Assembly (NCBI RefSeq): GCF_013391805.1 | Contig: NZ_CP058364.1 | Span: forward strand, 2,108,501 to 2,172,500 | Source of the DNA: Galbibacter sp. BG1 | GTDB lineage: Bacteria; Bacteroidota; Bacteroidia; Flavobacteriales; Flavobacteriaceae | Length of the DNA: 64,000 bases | Direction of reading: 5' to 3' | In this document: piece after piece, positions 1 to 9,069 of the stretch | Layout of the letters: the number at the start of each line of letters is the position of its first letter | Numbering within the stretch: position 1 is the first letter of the stretch | Program-made: the position numbers and the translations under genes | The notes under the pieces: generated by a model | Database searches by the model: none | What the model was told of the DNA's origin: nothing | Seen by the model: the letters and a program-made list of their open reading frames with translations, nothing else

Positions 1-881
1 GGAACACCACTGCAGCTGTGGGTAAAGGTTTTGCCATTGCCTCTGCGGCTTTAACAGCTTTAGCTTTATTTGCGGCTTATGTAACATTTACGGGAATCGA
101 TGGTATTAATATTTTTAAGGCGGATGTGTTGGCAGCACTTTTTGTAGGTGGCATGATCCCTGTTGTTTTTTCTGCATTAGCTATGAAATCTGTAGGAAAA
201 GCGGCCATGGAAATGGTACAAGAAGTACGTAGGCAATTTAAGGAGATTCCAGGGATTTTAGAAGGCACAGCCAAACCTCAATATGGAAGATGTGTTGAAA
301 TATCAACCAAAGCGGCATTGAGGGAAATGCTGTTGCCAGGGTTGTTAACTATTATTACCCCCATTATCATCGGACTCGTATTCGGGGCGGAACCCTTGGG
401 AGGTTATATGGCCGGGGTTTGTGTGTCGGGAGTAATGTGGGCAATATTTCAAAATAATGCTGGTGGAGCGTGGGATAATGCCAAAAAATCGTTTGAAGCC
501 GGAGTGGAAATAAATGGGGAAATGACTTTCAAAGGGTCAGAAGCTCATAAGGCCGCTGTTACCGGAGATACGGTTGGAGATCCTTTCAAGGATACTTCAG
601 GTCCTTCCATGAATATCCTTATAAAACTTACGTGTTTGGTTGGCTTGGTAATTGCACCAATTTTAGGAGGTCATTCTTCCGAGACAATGGTTGCCAATTC
701 CAAAGAAATCATTCAGAAGGAAATAACAATAAAATCGAATGCTACAGAATTCGAATCTGCCAGAGCGGTTATTACCACCTCTAAAATGGTAGATGGGAAA
801 TTGGTTACTGAAGAAAAAGTAATTGAAGGAACCCCTGCAGAAATCGAAGCACAAATTAAGAAGCTGAAAAGTAAAGAGTAA
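1..881 (+). CDS. hppA: Membrane-bound ion-translocating pyrophosphatase, C-terminal part (5' truncated by window)
   Basis: The reading frame is open from base 3, so this is the last ~292 residues of a longer gene. It hydrolyses pyrophosphate to pump H+ or Na+ across the inner membrane. Visible: the family motif [12 protein letters not shown] at the very start, several long hydrophobic helices, and an LGG-type segment near the C-terminus. In this family an Ala right after GNTT (here GNTTAA) goes with K+-dependent enzymes, Lys at the next position with K+-independent ones; I infer a K+-dependent enzyme. Which ion is pumped cannot be told because the N-terminal two thirds are missing. The last ~70 residues form a charged tail (ends KKLKSKE). 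A strong terminator follows at 999. Identification is firm. Confidence 0.93.
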   Translation, partial: NTTAAVGKGFAIASAALTALALFAAYVTFTGIDGINIFKADVLAALFVGGMIPVVFSALAMKSVGKAAMEMVQEVRRQFKEIPGILEGTAKPQYGRCVEISTKAALREMLLPGLLTIITPIIIGLVFGAEPLGGYMAGVCVSGVMWAIFQNNAGGAWDNAKKSFEAGVEINGEMTFKGSEAHKAAVTGDTVGDPFKDTSGPSMNILIKLTCLVGLVIAPILGGHSSETMVANSKEIIQKEITIKSNATEFESARAVITTSKMVDGKLVTEEKVIEGTPAEIEAQIKKLKSKE

Positions 882-998
882 GTATTATATGTTTTTTATG
901 ATTGTAATGTATTGTAAATCAAAATAATATATTTAAATTTGTAATGAAACTGTTACTTGTGTTTAGAGTAGGATGCAAGTAACTTGGGGTAGTTTTGA

Positions 999-1039
999 GA
1001 AGCTAAAAACGTTTTTTTAATGTTTTTAGCTTCTTTTTT
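999..1039 (+). terminator. Rho-independent terminator after the pyrophosphatase gene
   Basis: A perfect 12-bp inverted repeat (GAAGCTAAAAAC at 999-1010 and its complement at 1022-1033) is followed by a T run to 1039. The stem is AT-rich at its tip. It closes the pyrophosphatase transcript. The rest of the 882-1231 spacer holds only the toxin-antitoxin operator. Confidence 0.8.
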
Positions 1040-1191
1040 AATTGAAACCAATGTGTTTGTTTGAATAATCTCGACCGTCAGCGTCGGAGTCTTTATGAAT
1101 TTTTTTTCTGTCCAAATTTCAAAAGCCGTAGTCTATCAAAATGTATTGGTTTTAAAATTCCGTTTCATTAATTTTTCATTTTTCAACCTTT

Positions 1192-1227
1192 AAAAGTACG
1201 TTTTTAAGTACTTTTTGAGTATTTTTG
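1192..1227 (+). promoter_or_regulatory. Probable autoregulatory operator and -7 element of the YefM/YoeB operon
   Basis: A perfect 8-bp inverted repeat (AAAAGTAC at 1192-1199, GTACTTTT at 1208-1215) sits 17 bp upstream of the antitoxin ATG. YefM-family antitoxins bind palindromes with a GTAC core, so this is the likely operator. A TATTTTTG at 1220-1227 fits the Bacteroidota -7 consensus, which would make the antitoxin mRNA nearly leaderless. The repeat is direct observation; the function is inferred from the family. Confidence 0.6.
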
Positions 1228-1231
1228 TGTT

Positions 1232-1480
1232 ATGGAAGTAGTTAATTATACAGATTTTAGATCGAATTTAAAGCATTGGTTTGATAAAGTGATCAACGAT
1301 GTTAGTGATATCGTAATCAAGCGTAAAGGAGGTAAAGACCTCGTGCTAATTTCTTTAGACGAATACAATTCGTTAAAGGAAACCACCTATTTATTAACAG
1401 GAAAGAATAGAGACGTTCTTTTAAATTCCATAAAAGAATTAGAAGCTGGGGATGGTATTGAAAAAGATTTGGCTGAATAA
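1232..1480 (+). CDS. yefM: Type II antitoxin, YefM/Phd family
   Basis: 82 residues, the usual size for YefM. The N-terminus (VVNYTDFRSNLKHWFDKV) matches the Phd/YefM DNA-binding fold, and the segment VIKRKGGKDLVLISLDEYN is the family signature. The acidic C-terminus would wrap the toxin. It neutralises the downstream YoeB and probably represses the operon through the palindrome at 1192-1215. The stop codon shares one base with the toxin start (TAATG), the normal arrangement for translational coupling. Confidence 0.92.
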   Translation: MEVVNYTDFRSNLKHWFDKVINDVSDIVIKRKGGKDLVLISLDEYNSLKETTYLLTGKNRDVLLNSIKELEAGDGIEKDLAE

Positions 1481-1740
1481 TGAAGTTGATATGGTCTATT
1501 ACTGCTTGGAATGATTATTTATATTGGCAAAAAGTAGATAGAAAAACGGTGAAGCGCATTAATGAACTCGTGAAGAGTTGCATTCGAACCCCGTTTGAAG
1601 GGATCGGCAAGCCCGAAGCCTTAAAAGGCGATTTGCAGGGCTATTGGTCCAGGCGAATCACTTCAGAACATCGGTTGGTATATAAGTTTACGAACGAAAG
1701 TCTGTGGATTGCGGCCTGTCGCTATCATTATGGTAAATAG
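1480..1740 (+). CDS. yoeB: Type II toxin YoeB, ribosome-dependent mRNA endonuclease
   Basis: 86 residues and highly similar to the YoeB family over its whole length. The known catalytic residues are at identical positions to the E. coli protein: Glu46 (GKPEALK), Arg65 (SEHRLVY), His83 and Tyr84 (ACRYHY), so the toxin should be active. YoeB cleaves mRNA in the ribosomal A site during stress. It overlaps the antitoxin by one base. The gene is convergent with the kinase gene at 1786, with no obvious terminator in the 45 bp between them. Confidence 0.95.
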   Translation: MKLIWSITAWNDYLYWQKVDRKTVKRINELVKSCIRTPFEGIGKPEALKGDLQGYWSRRITSEHRLVYKFTNESLWIAACRYHYGK

Positions 1741-1785
1741 AAAAGTTCTTATCGTTCAAATTTTCAACACTTCAATATTTAATGC

Positions 1786-2400
1786 CTAAAACAATCCGTT
1801 TATTTCGGCGTCTATTTTGTTAATGATTTCCCCTAAATCTTCTGGATTGTCCACGAAATTATATTTATCCACATCGATAACCAAAAGTTTTCCTTTGTCG
1901 TAACCGTGGATAAAGGCCTCATAGCGCTCATTAAGACGGCTTAAATAATCGATGGAGATTGAATTTTCATATTCGCGGCCGCGCTTGTGAATTTGGTTTA
2001 CTAAATTGGGGATAGAGCTTCTTAGGTAAATTAAAAGATCGGGAGACTGCACCAAGCTTTCCATAAGGTTAAAAAGTGAAGTGTAGTTTTTAAAATCCCT
2101 ATTGGTCATTAAACCCATTGAATGTAAGTTGGGAGCAAAAATATAGGCATCTTCATAGATCGTTCTATCCTGAATTATTTTTTTACCGCTTTCCCGAATT
2201 TCCAAGATTTGTCTAAACCGACTGTTTAAGAAGTAAATTTGCAGGTTAAAACTCCAACGTTCCATCTGATTGTAAAAATCATCTAAATATGGATTGTCTA
2301 CAACATCTTCAAAATGAGGTTCCCATTTAAAATGTTTGGAGAGAAGTCTGGTTAAGGTCGTTTTTCCGGCGCCAATATTACCTGCAATTGCAACGTGCAT
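1786..2400 (-). CDS. Deoxynucleoside kinase
   Basis: 204 residues. It phosphorylates deoxynucleosides for dNTP salvage in the cytoplasm. Seen: P-loop GNIGAGKTT at residues 7-15, the family motif QDRTIYED near residue 77 (DR[ST] substrate/metal motif), and a lid-like Arg-rich stretch KRGREYE near residue 140. The family is the dGK/dAK/dCK type common in Bacteroidota and Firmicutes; the preferred base cannot be read from sequence. A possible minus-strand promoter -7 (TATCTTTA, 2434-2441) lies 33 bp before the start. Confidence 0.9.
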   Translation of the reverse strand: MHVAIAGNIGAGKTTLTRLLSKHFKWEPHFEDVVDNPYLDDFYNQMERWSFNLQIYFLNSRFRQILEIRESGKKIIQDRTIYEDAYIFAPNLHSMGLMTNRDFKNYTSLFNLMESLVQSPDLLIYLRSSIPNLVNQIHKRGREYENSISIDYLSRLNERYEAFIHGYDKGKLLVIDVDKYNFVDNPEDLGEIINKIDAEINGLF

Positions 2401-2639
2401 GGGTGAGTTTGTTTTTATTGATAATAACTTCGGTAAAGATACAAGTTATGATGGTTTGATGAAAAATAATTTCCTGTACTGCTCTAAAAATAATTAATTA
2501 AGAGTGCTTGTCTAAAAACTGCTAGCTACTATATTGCTATTTGCCTTGTAATAGCCAAAGGTTGTTGGATTTTGGAAAGCGGAAAATGGCGATAATGAGA
2601 ATGAAATAATAAGAAGGGTTAAATAAAAATGGCCAAACA

Positions 2640-2670
2640 TTTTTCAATTTCAATCTTATTCTTACATTTG
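2640..2670 (+). promoter_or_regulatory. Candidate metK promoter
   Basis: TACATTTG at 2663-2670 fits TAnnTTTG exactly, with a TTTT about 19-20 bp upstream as a weak -33. It would give a ~125-nt leader for metK. The rest of the 2401-2799 spacer shows no convincing gene: the only ORF (2537-2761, minus) has no recognisable domain and no start signal. Confidence 0.4.
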
Positions 2671-2799
2671 TATCCAGAATTTTGAGGAAAGATTTGACTG
2701 ATTGCCACCTCATAAAAAAAGAGCTAAAGCAGTGATAAACTTCTTTAGGCGCGCCTGTCAAAATTCTTTTTCCTCTTTCAAGTATAGAAACAACGGTTT

Positions 2800-4056
2800 A
2801 TGGCATATTTATTTACATCGGAGTCTGTTAGTGAAGGACATCCTGATAAAATAGCAGATCAAATTAGCGATGCGCTTTTAGATAATTTTTTAGCTTTCGA
2901 TCCAGAGAGTAAAGTAGCTTGCGAAACATTAGTTACCACGGGTCAAGTTGTACTTGCCGGAGAGGTAAAGAGCGCTACGTATTTAGACGTGCAGTCTTTG
3001 GCTCGGGAGGTGATCAATAAAATTGGGTATACCAAAGGTGCGTATCAATTTAGTGGAGATTCTTGTGGGGTAATCTCTTTAATCCACGAGCAATCCCAAG
3101 ATATCAACCAAGGTGTAGATAGAGCTTCAAAAGAAGAGCAGGGAGCAGGAGATCAAGGAATGATGTTCGGTTATGCCACCAACGAAACTGAGAATTACAT
3201 GCCTTTGGCGTTAGATATTTCCCATAAAATTTTAATGGAATTGGCCAATCTACGTAAAGAAGAAAAAGAAATAACTTATTTGCGTCCCGATGCCAAAGCA
3301 CAAGTTACCATAGAATATTCTGATGAAAATGTGCCACAACGCATAGACACCATTGTTATTTCTACACAACATGATCCTTTTGATGCCGATGATGAAAAAA
3401 TGTTGGCACAAATTAAAAAGGATGTTTTAGAAATTTTGATGCCTCGCGTAATTGCCCAATTACCGGAGTACGTTCAGAAATTGTTCCAAGGGGCGATTAA
3501 ATATCACATCAATCCAACTGGAAAGTTTGTAATTGGTGGTCCTCACGGAGATAGCGGTCTTACGGGAAGAAAGATTATTGTAGATACTTATGGAGGTAAA
3601 GGTGCCCACGGTGGTGGTGCTTTTAGCGGAAAAGACCCTAGTAAAGTAGACCGAAGTGCAGCTTATGCAGCGAGGCACATTGCAAAAAATCTGGTAGCAG
3701 CTGGGGTAGCCGATGAGGTTTTGGTACAGGTTAGTTATGCTATTGGCGTTGTAGAGCCTACATCCATTTTTGTTAATACCTACGGAAGTTCCAAGGTGGA
3801 TTTAAAGGATGGTGAAATCGCTAAAAAAGTAGCACAGCTTTTCGACATGCGTCCTTTTGCTATTGAAGATCGTCTCAAACTTCGAAATCCAATTTATTTG
3901 GAGTCTGCCGCCTACGGGCATATGGGTAAACAACCACAAACTGTTACAAAAGTTTTTGAATCTCCATACAACGGTAGAATTGAACGTGAAGTTGAATTGT
4001 TTACTTGGGAGAAATTGGATTTTGTAGATAAAGTAAAGGAAACTTTTTCTTTGTAG
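2800..4056 (+). CDS. metK: S-adenosylmethionine synthetase
   Basis: 418 residues, full length. It makes SAM from methionine and ATP. Signatures: TSESVSEGHPDK at residues 6-17 (ATP/methionine binding), the hexapeptide GAGDQG with MMFGYATNE following, GGPHGDSGLTGRK, and the phosphate-binding loop GGGAFSGKD. It stands directly upstream of the SAM-riboswitch-controlled methionine genes, so the end product of the pathway is made at the head of the cluster. No riboswitch is visible in front of metK itself. Confidence 0.98.
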   Translation: MAYLFTSESVSEGHPDKIADQISDALLDNFLAFDPESKVACETLVTTGQVVLAGEVKSATYLDVQSLAREVINKIGYTKGAYQFSGDSCGVISLIHEQSQDINQGVDRASKEEQGAGDQGMMFGYATNETENYMPLALDISHKILMELANLRKEEKEITYLRPDAKAQVTIEYSDENVPQRIDTIVISTQHDPFDADDEKMLAQIKKDVLEILMPRVIAQLPEYVQKLFQGAIKYHINPTGKFVIGGPHGDSGLTGRKIIVDTYGGKGAHGGGAFSGKDPSKVDRSAAYAARHIAKNLVAAGVADEVLVQVSYAIGVVEPTSIFVNTYGSSKVDLKDGEIAKKVAQLFDMRPFAIEDRLKLRNPIYLESAAYGHMGKQPQTVTKVFESPYNGRIEREVELFTWEKLDFVDKVKETFSL

Positions 4057-4190
4057 GAAGATTTCTAAAGTATCGTTTGGAAAATCAAATATATTTTCTG
4101 AATCTTTGGAGTCAGACATTTTAGGAGTTTTTCAGTAAAAAATGTAATAAAAACACCCACCTAGTGGGAAGTTCATAAATAAATTGTTAA

Positions 4191-4334
4191 TGTTATCAAG
4201 AAAGGCGGAGGGAATAGACCTGTCGATGCCTTAGCAACCCTTTATCTGTAAAGAAGGTGCTACATTCTACCACGGGAATTTGTGGATAGATAACAAGAAT
4301 TTTATTCTTACGCGTTTACGCTTTTCTTGCTAAC
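4191..4334 (+). promoter_or_regulatory. SAM riboswitch (S-box/SAM-I type) controlling metY and the fused metX-hom gene
   Basis: The aptamer runs from about 4191 to 4295. P1 pairs GTTATC (4192-4197) with GATAAC (4289-4294); inside are the S-box landmarks AAGAAAGGCGGAGGGA, ATGCCTTAGCAACC and AAGGTGCTACATTCTACC. SAM binding should turn the operon off. Expression platform: bases 4320-4334 (GCTTTTCTTGCTAAC) could pair with the 5' side of P1 (4192-4206) at 13 of 15 positions, mutually exclusive with P1. I see no classical terminator, so control could be at transcription or at translation. The 4057-4190 stretch before it holds only a small CCCAC/GTGGG hairpin (4156-4168). Confidence 0.93.
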
Positions 4335-4387
4335 ATTTATGAGTCGATATATAAGTTCGACGAAAAATAAATTAAAAATCTAAAGAA

Positions 4388-5668
4388 ATGAGTAAACAAA
4401 AATTTTCAACAAACGCATTGCATGCCGGACATGATGTAAAAAATAACGCCGGTACAAGAGCCGTTCCTATTTATCAAACATCTTCCTATGTTTTTAACAA
4501 CGCAGAGCATGCGGCCAATCTCTTTAACTTATCTGAGCCTGGATTTATTTATACAAGATTAAATAACCCAACCAACGATGTTTTGGAGCAGCGATTAGCT
4601 GCCCTAGATGGTGGGATTGCAGCCGTGGTTACCGCGTCTGGAACCGCTGCTATTTCTACGGCTCTTTTAACCATGTTAAAATCGGGTGATCATATAGTTG
4701 CGTCGAGCAGTCTTTATGGCGGAACCTATAATTTGCTTAGCAATACTTTGCCACGGTTAGGTATTACAACTACGTTTGTGGATCCAGATGATGCTACTAA
4801 CTTTCAAACGGCCGTCCAAGAAAATACTCGCGCTATTTTTATAGAATCCCTCGGGAACCCGAAGTTGGATGTATTGGATATTAAAGCCATTTCCGCGGAA
4901 GCTAAAAAAGCAGAAATACCTTTGATAGTTGATAATACGGTAGCTACTTCTTTTCTAGTAAAACCTATTGAGCATGGTGCAAATATTGTGATTCATTCAT
5001 TAACCAAGTATATCTGCGGAAATGGAACTTCATTGGGAGGTGTCATTGTAGACGCTGGGACTTTCAATTGGGGCAATGGGAAATTTCCTGAGTTTACCGA
5101 GCCTTCGCCAAGTTATCACGGATTGGTGTATCACGAGGTGTTAAAAGAAGCTGCCTTTATCGCTAAAGTAAGGATTGAAGGTTTACGCGATTTCGGTGCG
5201 GCTCTTAGTCCGCTAAATGCTTTTCAAATTTTACAAGGGTTGGAAACGCTTCCAATTCGTATTAAAAAACACAGTGAAAATGCATTAGCTCTTGCAGAAT
5301 GGTTGCAGGATCAACCGGAAGTGGCGTGGGTTAAATATCCGGGACTAAAAGGGGATAAATATAAAAAATTGGCTGATGAATACTTGCCAGAAGGAAAAAG
5401 CGGACTGGTAACTTTTGGGATTGATGGAGGTTACGAATCTGCCAAAATAGTGGCCGATAACACTAAAGTATTTTCTTTGCTGGCCAATATTGGAGACACA
5501 AAATCTTTAATTATTCATCCAGCCAGTACTACGCACCAACAGTTGGCAGACGAAGCGCAATTATCCACCGGGGTTACCAAAGATTTAATTAGGCTCTCGG
5601 TAGGTCTGGAAGACCTCGAAGACTTAAAAGCTGACTTAAAACAGGCATTCGAACACATAAAAAAATAA
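4388..5668 (+). CDS. metY: O-acetylhomoserine sulfhydrylase (aminocarboxypropyltransferase)
   Basis: 426 residues, the length typical of MetY rather than the ~390 of MetZ/MetB. A PLP enzyme of the Cys/Met metabolism family that makes homocysteine from O-acetylhomoserine and sulfide. Seen: the N-terminal FSTNALHAGHD, YTRLNNPT, TASGTAAI, and the PLP lysine K207 in HSLTKYICGNG. It is the first gene after the SAM riboswitch and is followed after 5 bp by the fused MetX gene that makes its substrate. Confidence 0.96.
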   Translation: MSKQKFSTNALHAGHDVKNNAGTRAVPIYQTSSYVFNNAEHAANLFNLSEPGFIYTRLNNPTNDVLEQRLAALDGGIAAVVTASGTAAISTALLTMLKSGDHIVASSSLYGGTYNLLSNTLPRLGITTTFVDPDDATNFQTAVQENTRAIFIESLGNPKLDVLDIKAISAEAKKAEIPLIVDNTVATSFLVKPIEHGANIVIHSLTKYICGNGTSLGGVIVDAGTFNWGNGKFPEFTEPSPSYHGLVYHEVLKEAAFIAKVRIEGLRDFGAALSPLNAFQILQGLETLPIRIKKHSENALALAEWLQDQPEVAWVKYPGLKGDKYKKLADEYLPEGKSGLVTFGIDGGYESAKIVADNTKVFSLLANIGDTKSLIIHPASTTHQQLADEAQLSTGVTKDLIRLSVGLEDLEDLKADLKQAFEHIKK

Positions 5669-5673
5669 ATACG

Positions 5674-8600
5674 TTGACAAACGAATTGTTACATATTCCA
5701 TTAAAAAACTATACAACACTAAACGGTGTTTCGCAGGACTTAAATCTTTCTTACCAAATATTTGGTAAGCCATTACACAGCGCACCAATTGTAATGGTGA
5801 ATCATGCGCTCACAGGAAATTCTGAAGTGAGCGGAGCCAATGGCTGGTGGAAAGATTTAATTGGGGGAGGAAAAGCAATAGACACCGGTTATTATACCGT
5901 TTTAGCTTTTAATATTCCCGGAAATGGTTACGACGGATTTGTGATTGATAACTACAAAGATTTTGTAGCACGGGATATTGCTAGAATCTTTCTTTTGGGA
6001 TTAGAAAAGCTTAAAATTAAAAAGCTTTACGCGCTTATAGGTGGCTCCCTGGGGGGCGGGATAGCTTGGGAAATGGTTGCGCTAAAGCCTGCGATAACCG
6101 AGCATTTTATTCCCGTGGCCACAGATTGGAAATCCACAGATTGGCTCATTGCCAATTGTCAAATTCAAGAGCAATTTTTGGTTAATTCCAAACAGCCTGT
6201 CCACGATGCGCGGATGCATGCCATGCTTTGCTACCGAACTCCAGAATCGTTCAAAACGCGCTTTAAACGAACAACCAATGAAGAATTGCAGGTTTTTAAT
6301 GTGGAGAGTTGGTTGCTTCACCACGGAAAAAAATTACAGGAACGCTTTCAGCTTTCAGCTTATAAATTAATGAATCAGTTGCTAAAAACCATTGATGTTA
6401 CCCGAGATCGTCCACAACACTTTAATGTGTTGGAATCTATCGATGCCAATGTGCATATAATAGGGGTCAACTCCGATTTATTTTTTACTGCTGAAGAAAA
6501 CCGCGAAACCTACAAGCAACTAGCACAATCCAGCGACCGAGTAAGATATGGAGAAATAGTATCGGTACATGGGCACGATGCATTTTTAATAGAATATGAA
6601 CAATTGGAAAAAATAATAGGAGGCATTTTTCAGTCGTCTCTTAAAGATAATAAAATGAAAGTATTAAAATTTGGAGGAAAATCGCTTGCCAATGGTAAAG
6701 GGATTAATAATGTGGTAGAGATCATAGAAAATAAGGTAAAAGAAGGTGAAAAAATTGCTGTGGTAGTTTCTGCCAGGAACAATGCCACCAACGAATTGGA
6801 GAGTATCCTAGAAACCGCTGCCAACAATCAAGATTACCAACACTTGTTTGATGCTTTTAAAAAGTATCAAACCGAAGATTATGCCCAAGCCGATTTATCC
6901 ATAGAGTTCGATAGATTGGAGAAACTATTTTCGGGAGTCAGTTTGTTGGGCGATTACAGTACCAAAATCAAAGATGAGGTTCTGGCACAAGGGGAAATCA
7001 TTTCAGCAAAACTAATTACTGAAATTTTAAAAGTAAAAGGAGTAAATGCCAATTTTACCGACTCTAGGGAGCTTATAAAAACCGATGAAAAATTTGGCGA
7101 TGCACAGCCCATAGAAAAGGTTTCTAAAGAAAATGTATTACGGCATTTTGCACAGCATAATGAAACCACAGTAAATATTATTACCGGTTTTATCGGTTCC
7201 AACAAAAATAATGAAACCACCACTTTAGGAAGAAACGGAAGCAATTACACCGCTTCATTGTTGGCCAATTTCTTGGATGCAGGCGAATTGCAAAGTTTTA
7301 CACATGTAGATGGTATTTTTACGGCTAATCCAGATCTAGTGCCAACAGCCCAACGTATTGAAGAGTTGTCATTTAATGAGGCCAATGAACTGGCAAATTT
7401 CGGGGCAACTATTTTGCATGCTAAAACCATTATTCCTTTAATAGAAAAAAACATTCCACTGCGTATTTTAAATACTTTCAACCACGATAATAAAGGGACT
7501 TTAATTACAGCAAACCCTAAAAAGGAAGGGATAAAATCACTTTCTGTGCTGGAAAATGTGGCGTTGGTGAATCTAGAAGGACGCGGTTTATTGGGCAAAG
7601 CAGGGGTTGACGCTCGTATTTTTAATGCCTTGGGTAAAAAGGAGATTAGCGTAAGTATAATTTCGCAAGGATCTTCTGAACGTGGAATCGGATTGGTGGT
7701 AAATGCAAAAGATGCTACCGAAGCTATGATTGCTTTGGAAAAAGAGTTTGAAAACGATTTTTACTCCAAAGATGTTAATAAAATCTCGGTAGTAGACGAT
7801 GTATCGGTAATCTCGATTATAGGGCAGGATTTAAGTTCATTTCATAAACCATACAACGCACTTATAAAAAATCAAGTAATTCCAATTCTGTTTAACAATA
7901 CAGTCACTGGAAAAAATGTGAGTTTGGTGGTGAAAAAGTCTGAGCTTCATAAAGCTATGAATGTGATTCATGGGGAGATTTTTGAAATTTCAAAAAAAAT
8001 AAATATCGCCATTTTCGGCCATGGATTAGTGGGTGGAACGTTAATCGACCAAATTCTCACATCGGCCTCGAATATTGAAGAACGAAAAAAAATAAAACTA
8101 AATATTTTTGCGGTTTCCAACTCTAGACAATTGCTACTGGCTAAAGATGGAATTGATGCCAATTGGAAGGATAAAATCGAAGCGAGCAACCATTCAGCCC
8201 AAGTAAAAGACGTAATCGCCTTTACCAAAGATCATCATTTGGAAAATTTAATTGCAATAGACAACACAGCAAGTAAAGATTTTGTAGAAAATTATAAGGT
8301 CTTGGTGGAAAACGGATTCGATTTGGTATCATCCAATAAAATTGCGAACACCTTGGACTTCAGTTTTTATAAAGAGCTGAGGGCATTGCTCGAAAAAAAT
8401 CAGAAACAATATTTATACGAAACAAATGTTGGCGCAGGGCTACCATTGATTGATACGATTAGGATTCTTCACCTTTCCGGAGAGAACATAACAAGGATTC
8501 GAGGTGTTTTTTCGGGTACGCTCAGCTATTTGTTCAATAGGTTTTCTGCGGAAGAAAAACCGTTCAGCGAAATATTAAAGGATACCATTGATAAAGGCTT

Positions 8601-9069
8601 TACTGAACCCGATCCGCGGGAAGATCTATATGGCAACGACGTAGGTAGAAAACTACTTATTTTAGCGAGGGAGCTTGATCTTCAAAATGAATTTGAAGAT
8701 GTTAATATTGAAAATCTTGTTCCCGAAAAATTACGGGATAAAGATGTGCCGGAGTTTTTGAAAAGTTTAGGGGAATTTGATGCTCCATATTTAGAAAAGA
8801 AGAAAAATCAGCAGTCGGGACATGTGTTGCGTTATGTAGGTGATTTGCACGGAGATTTACAACAAGATAAGGGTATTTTAGATGTTAAATTGGTATCGGT
8901 ACCTGCAGATAGTGTTTTAGGGCAAGTAAAGGGAGCCGATTCAATTTTTGAAATTTATACAGAGTCTTACGGAGATCGGCCAATTGTTATCCAAGGTGCA
9001 GGGGCTGGAGCGGCTGTTACCGCGCGTGGCGTATTTGGAGACATTTTAAAGTTGGCCGAAAAAGGATAA
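5674..9069 (+). CDS. Fused homoserine O-acetyltransferase / aspartate-kinase-like domain / homoserine dehydrogenase
   Basis: One uninterrupted 1131-codon frame starting at TTG 5674. Residues ~1-325 are MetX: nucleophile elbow IGGSLGGG, Asp in GVNSD, His in HGHDAFL. Residues 328-770 resemble aspartate kinase but deviate at key sites: KFGGKS for KFGGTS (K336), GRNGSN for GRNGSD (N524), THVDGIF for TDVDGVY (H544, F549), and NPDLV for DPRxV. Two ACT-like stretches follow. Residues ~774-1131 are homoserine dehydrogenase with intact GHGLVGG, NVGAGLPLIDT, GTLSYLFNRF and EPDPREDL. HSD makes homoserine and MetX acetylates it, so both flanking activities serve MetY next door. The middle domain may be a poor kinase or regulatory. 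A possible internal start at ATG 6655 has no strong ribosome site. Confidence 0.93.
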   Translation: MTNELLHIPLKNYTTLNGVSQDLNLSYQIFGKPLHSAPIVMVNHALTGNSEVSGANGWWKDLIGGGKAIDTGYYTVLAFNIPGNGYDGFVIDNYKDFVARDIARIFLLGLEKLKIKKLYALIGGSLGGGIAWEMVALKPAITEHFIPVATDWKSTDWLIANCQIQEQFLVNSKQPVHDARMHAMLCYRTPESFKTRFKRTTNEELQVFNVESWLLHHGKKLQERFQLSAYKLMNQLLKTIDVTRDRPQHFNVLESIDANVHIIGVNSDLFFTAEENRETYKQLAQSSDRVRYGEIVSVHGHDAFLIEYEQLEKIIGGIFQSSLKDNKMKVLKFGGKSLANGKGINNVVEIIENKVKEGEKIAVVVSARNNATNELESILETAANNQDYQHLFDAFKKYQTEDYAQADLSIEFDRLEKLFSGVSLLGDYSTKIKDEVLAQGEIISAKLITEILKVKGVNANFTDSRELIKTDEKFGDAQPIEKVSKENVLRHFAQHNETTVNIITGFIGSNKNNETTTLGRNGSNYTASLLANFLDAGELQSFTHVDGIFTANPDLVPTAQRIEELSFNEANELANFGATILHAKTIIPLIEKNIPLRILNTFNHDNKGTLITANPKKEGIKSLSVLENVALVNLEGRGLLGKAGVDARIFNALGKKEISVSIISQGSSERGIGLVVNAKDATEAMIALEKEFENDFYSKDVNKISVVDDVSVISIIGQDLSSFHKPYNALIKNQVIPILFNNTVTGKNVSLVVKKSELHKAMNVIHGEIFEISKKINIAIFGHGLVGGTLIDQILTSASNIEERKKIKLNIFAVSNSRQLLLAKDGIDANWKDKIEASNHSAQVKDVIAFTKDHHLENLIAIDNTASKDFVENYKVLVENGFDLVSSNKIANTLDFSFYKELRALLEKNQKQYLYETNVGAGLPLIDTIRILHLSGENITRIRGVFSGTLSYLFNRFSAEEKPFSEILKDTIDKGFTEPDPREDLYGNDVGRKLLILARELDLQNEFEDVNIENLVPEKLRDKDVPEFLKSLGEFDAPYLEKKKNQQSGHVLRYVGDLHGDLQQDKGILDVKLVSVPADSVLGQVKGADSIFEIYTESYGDRPIVIQGAGAGAAVTARGVFGDILKLAEKG

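Noticed and set aside
2537-2761. Minus-strand ORF of 74 codons between the kinase and metK
   Set aside because: No domain, odd composition, no start signal; it lies across the likely metK promoter.
4156-4168. CCCAC/GTGGG hairpin as metK terminator
   Set aside because: Only five base pairs, three-base loop and no T run.
6655-9069. Separate aspartokinase-homoserine dehydrogenase gene starting at ATG 6655
   Set aside because: The frame from MetX continues without stop and no convincing ribosome site precedes the ATG; kept as one fused gene, with internal initiation as a possibility.
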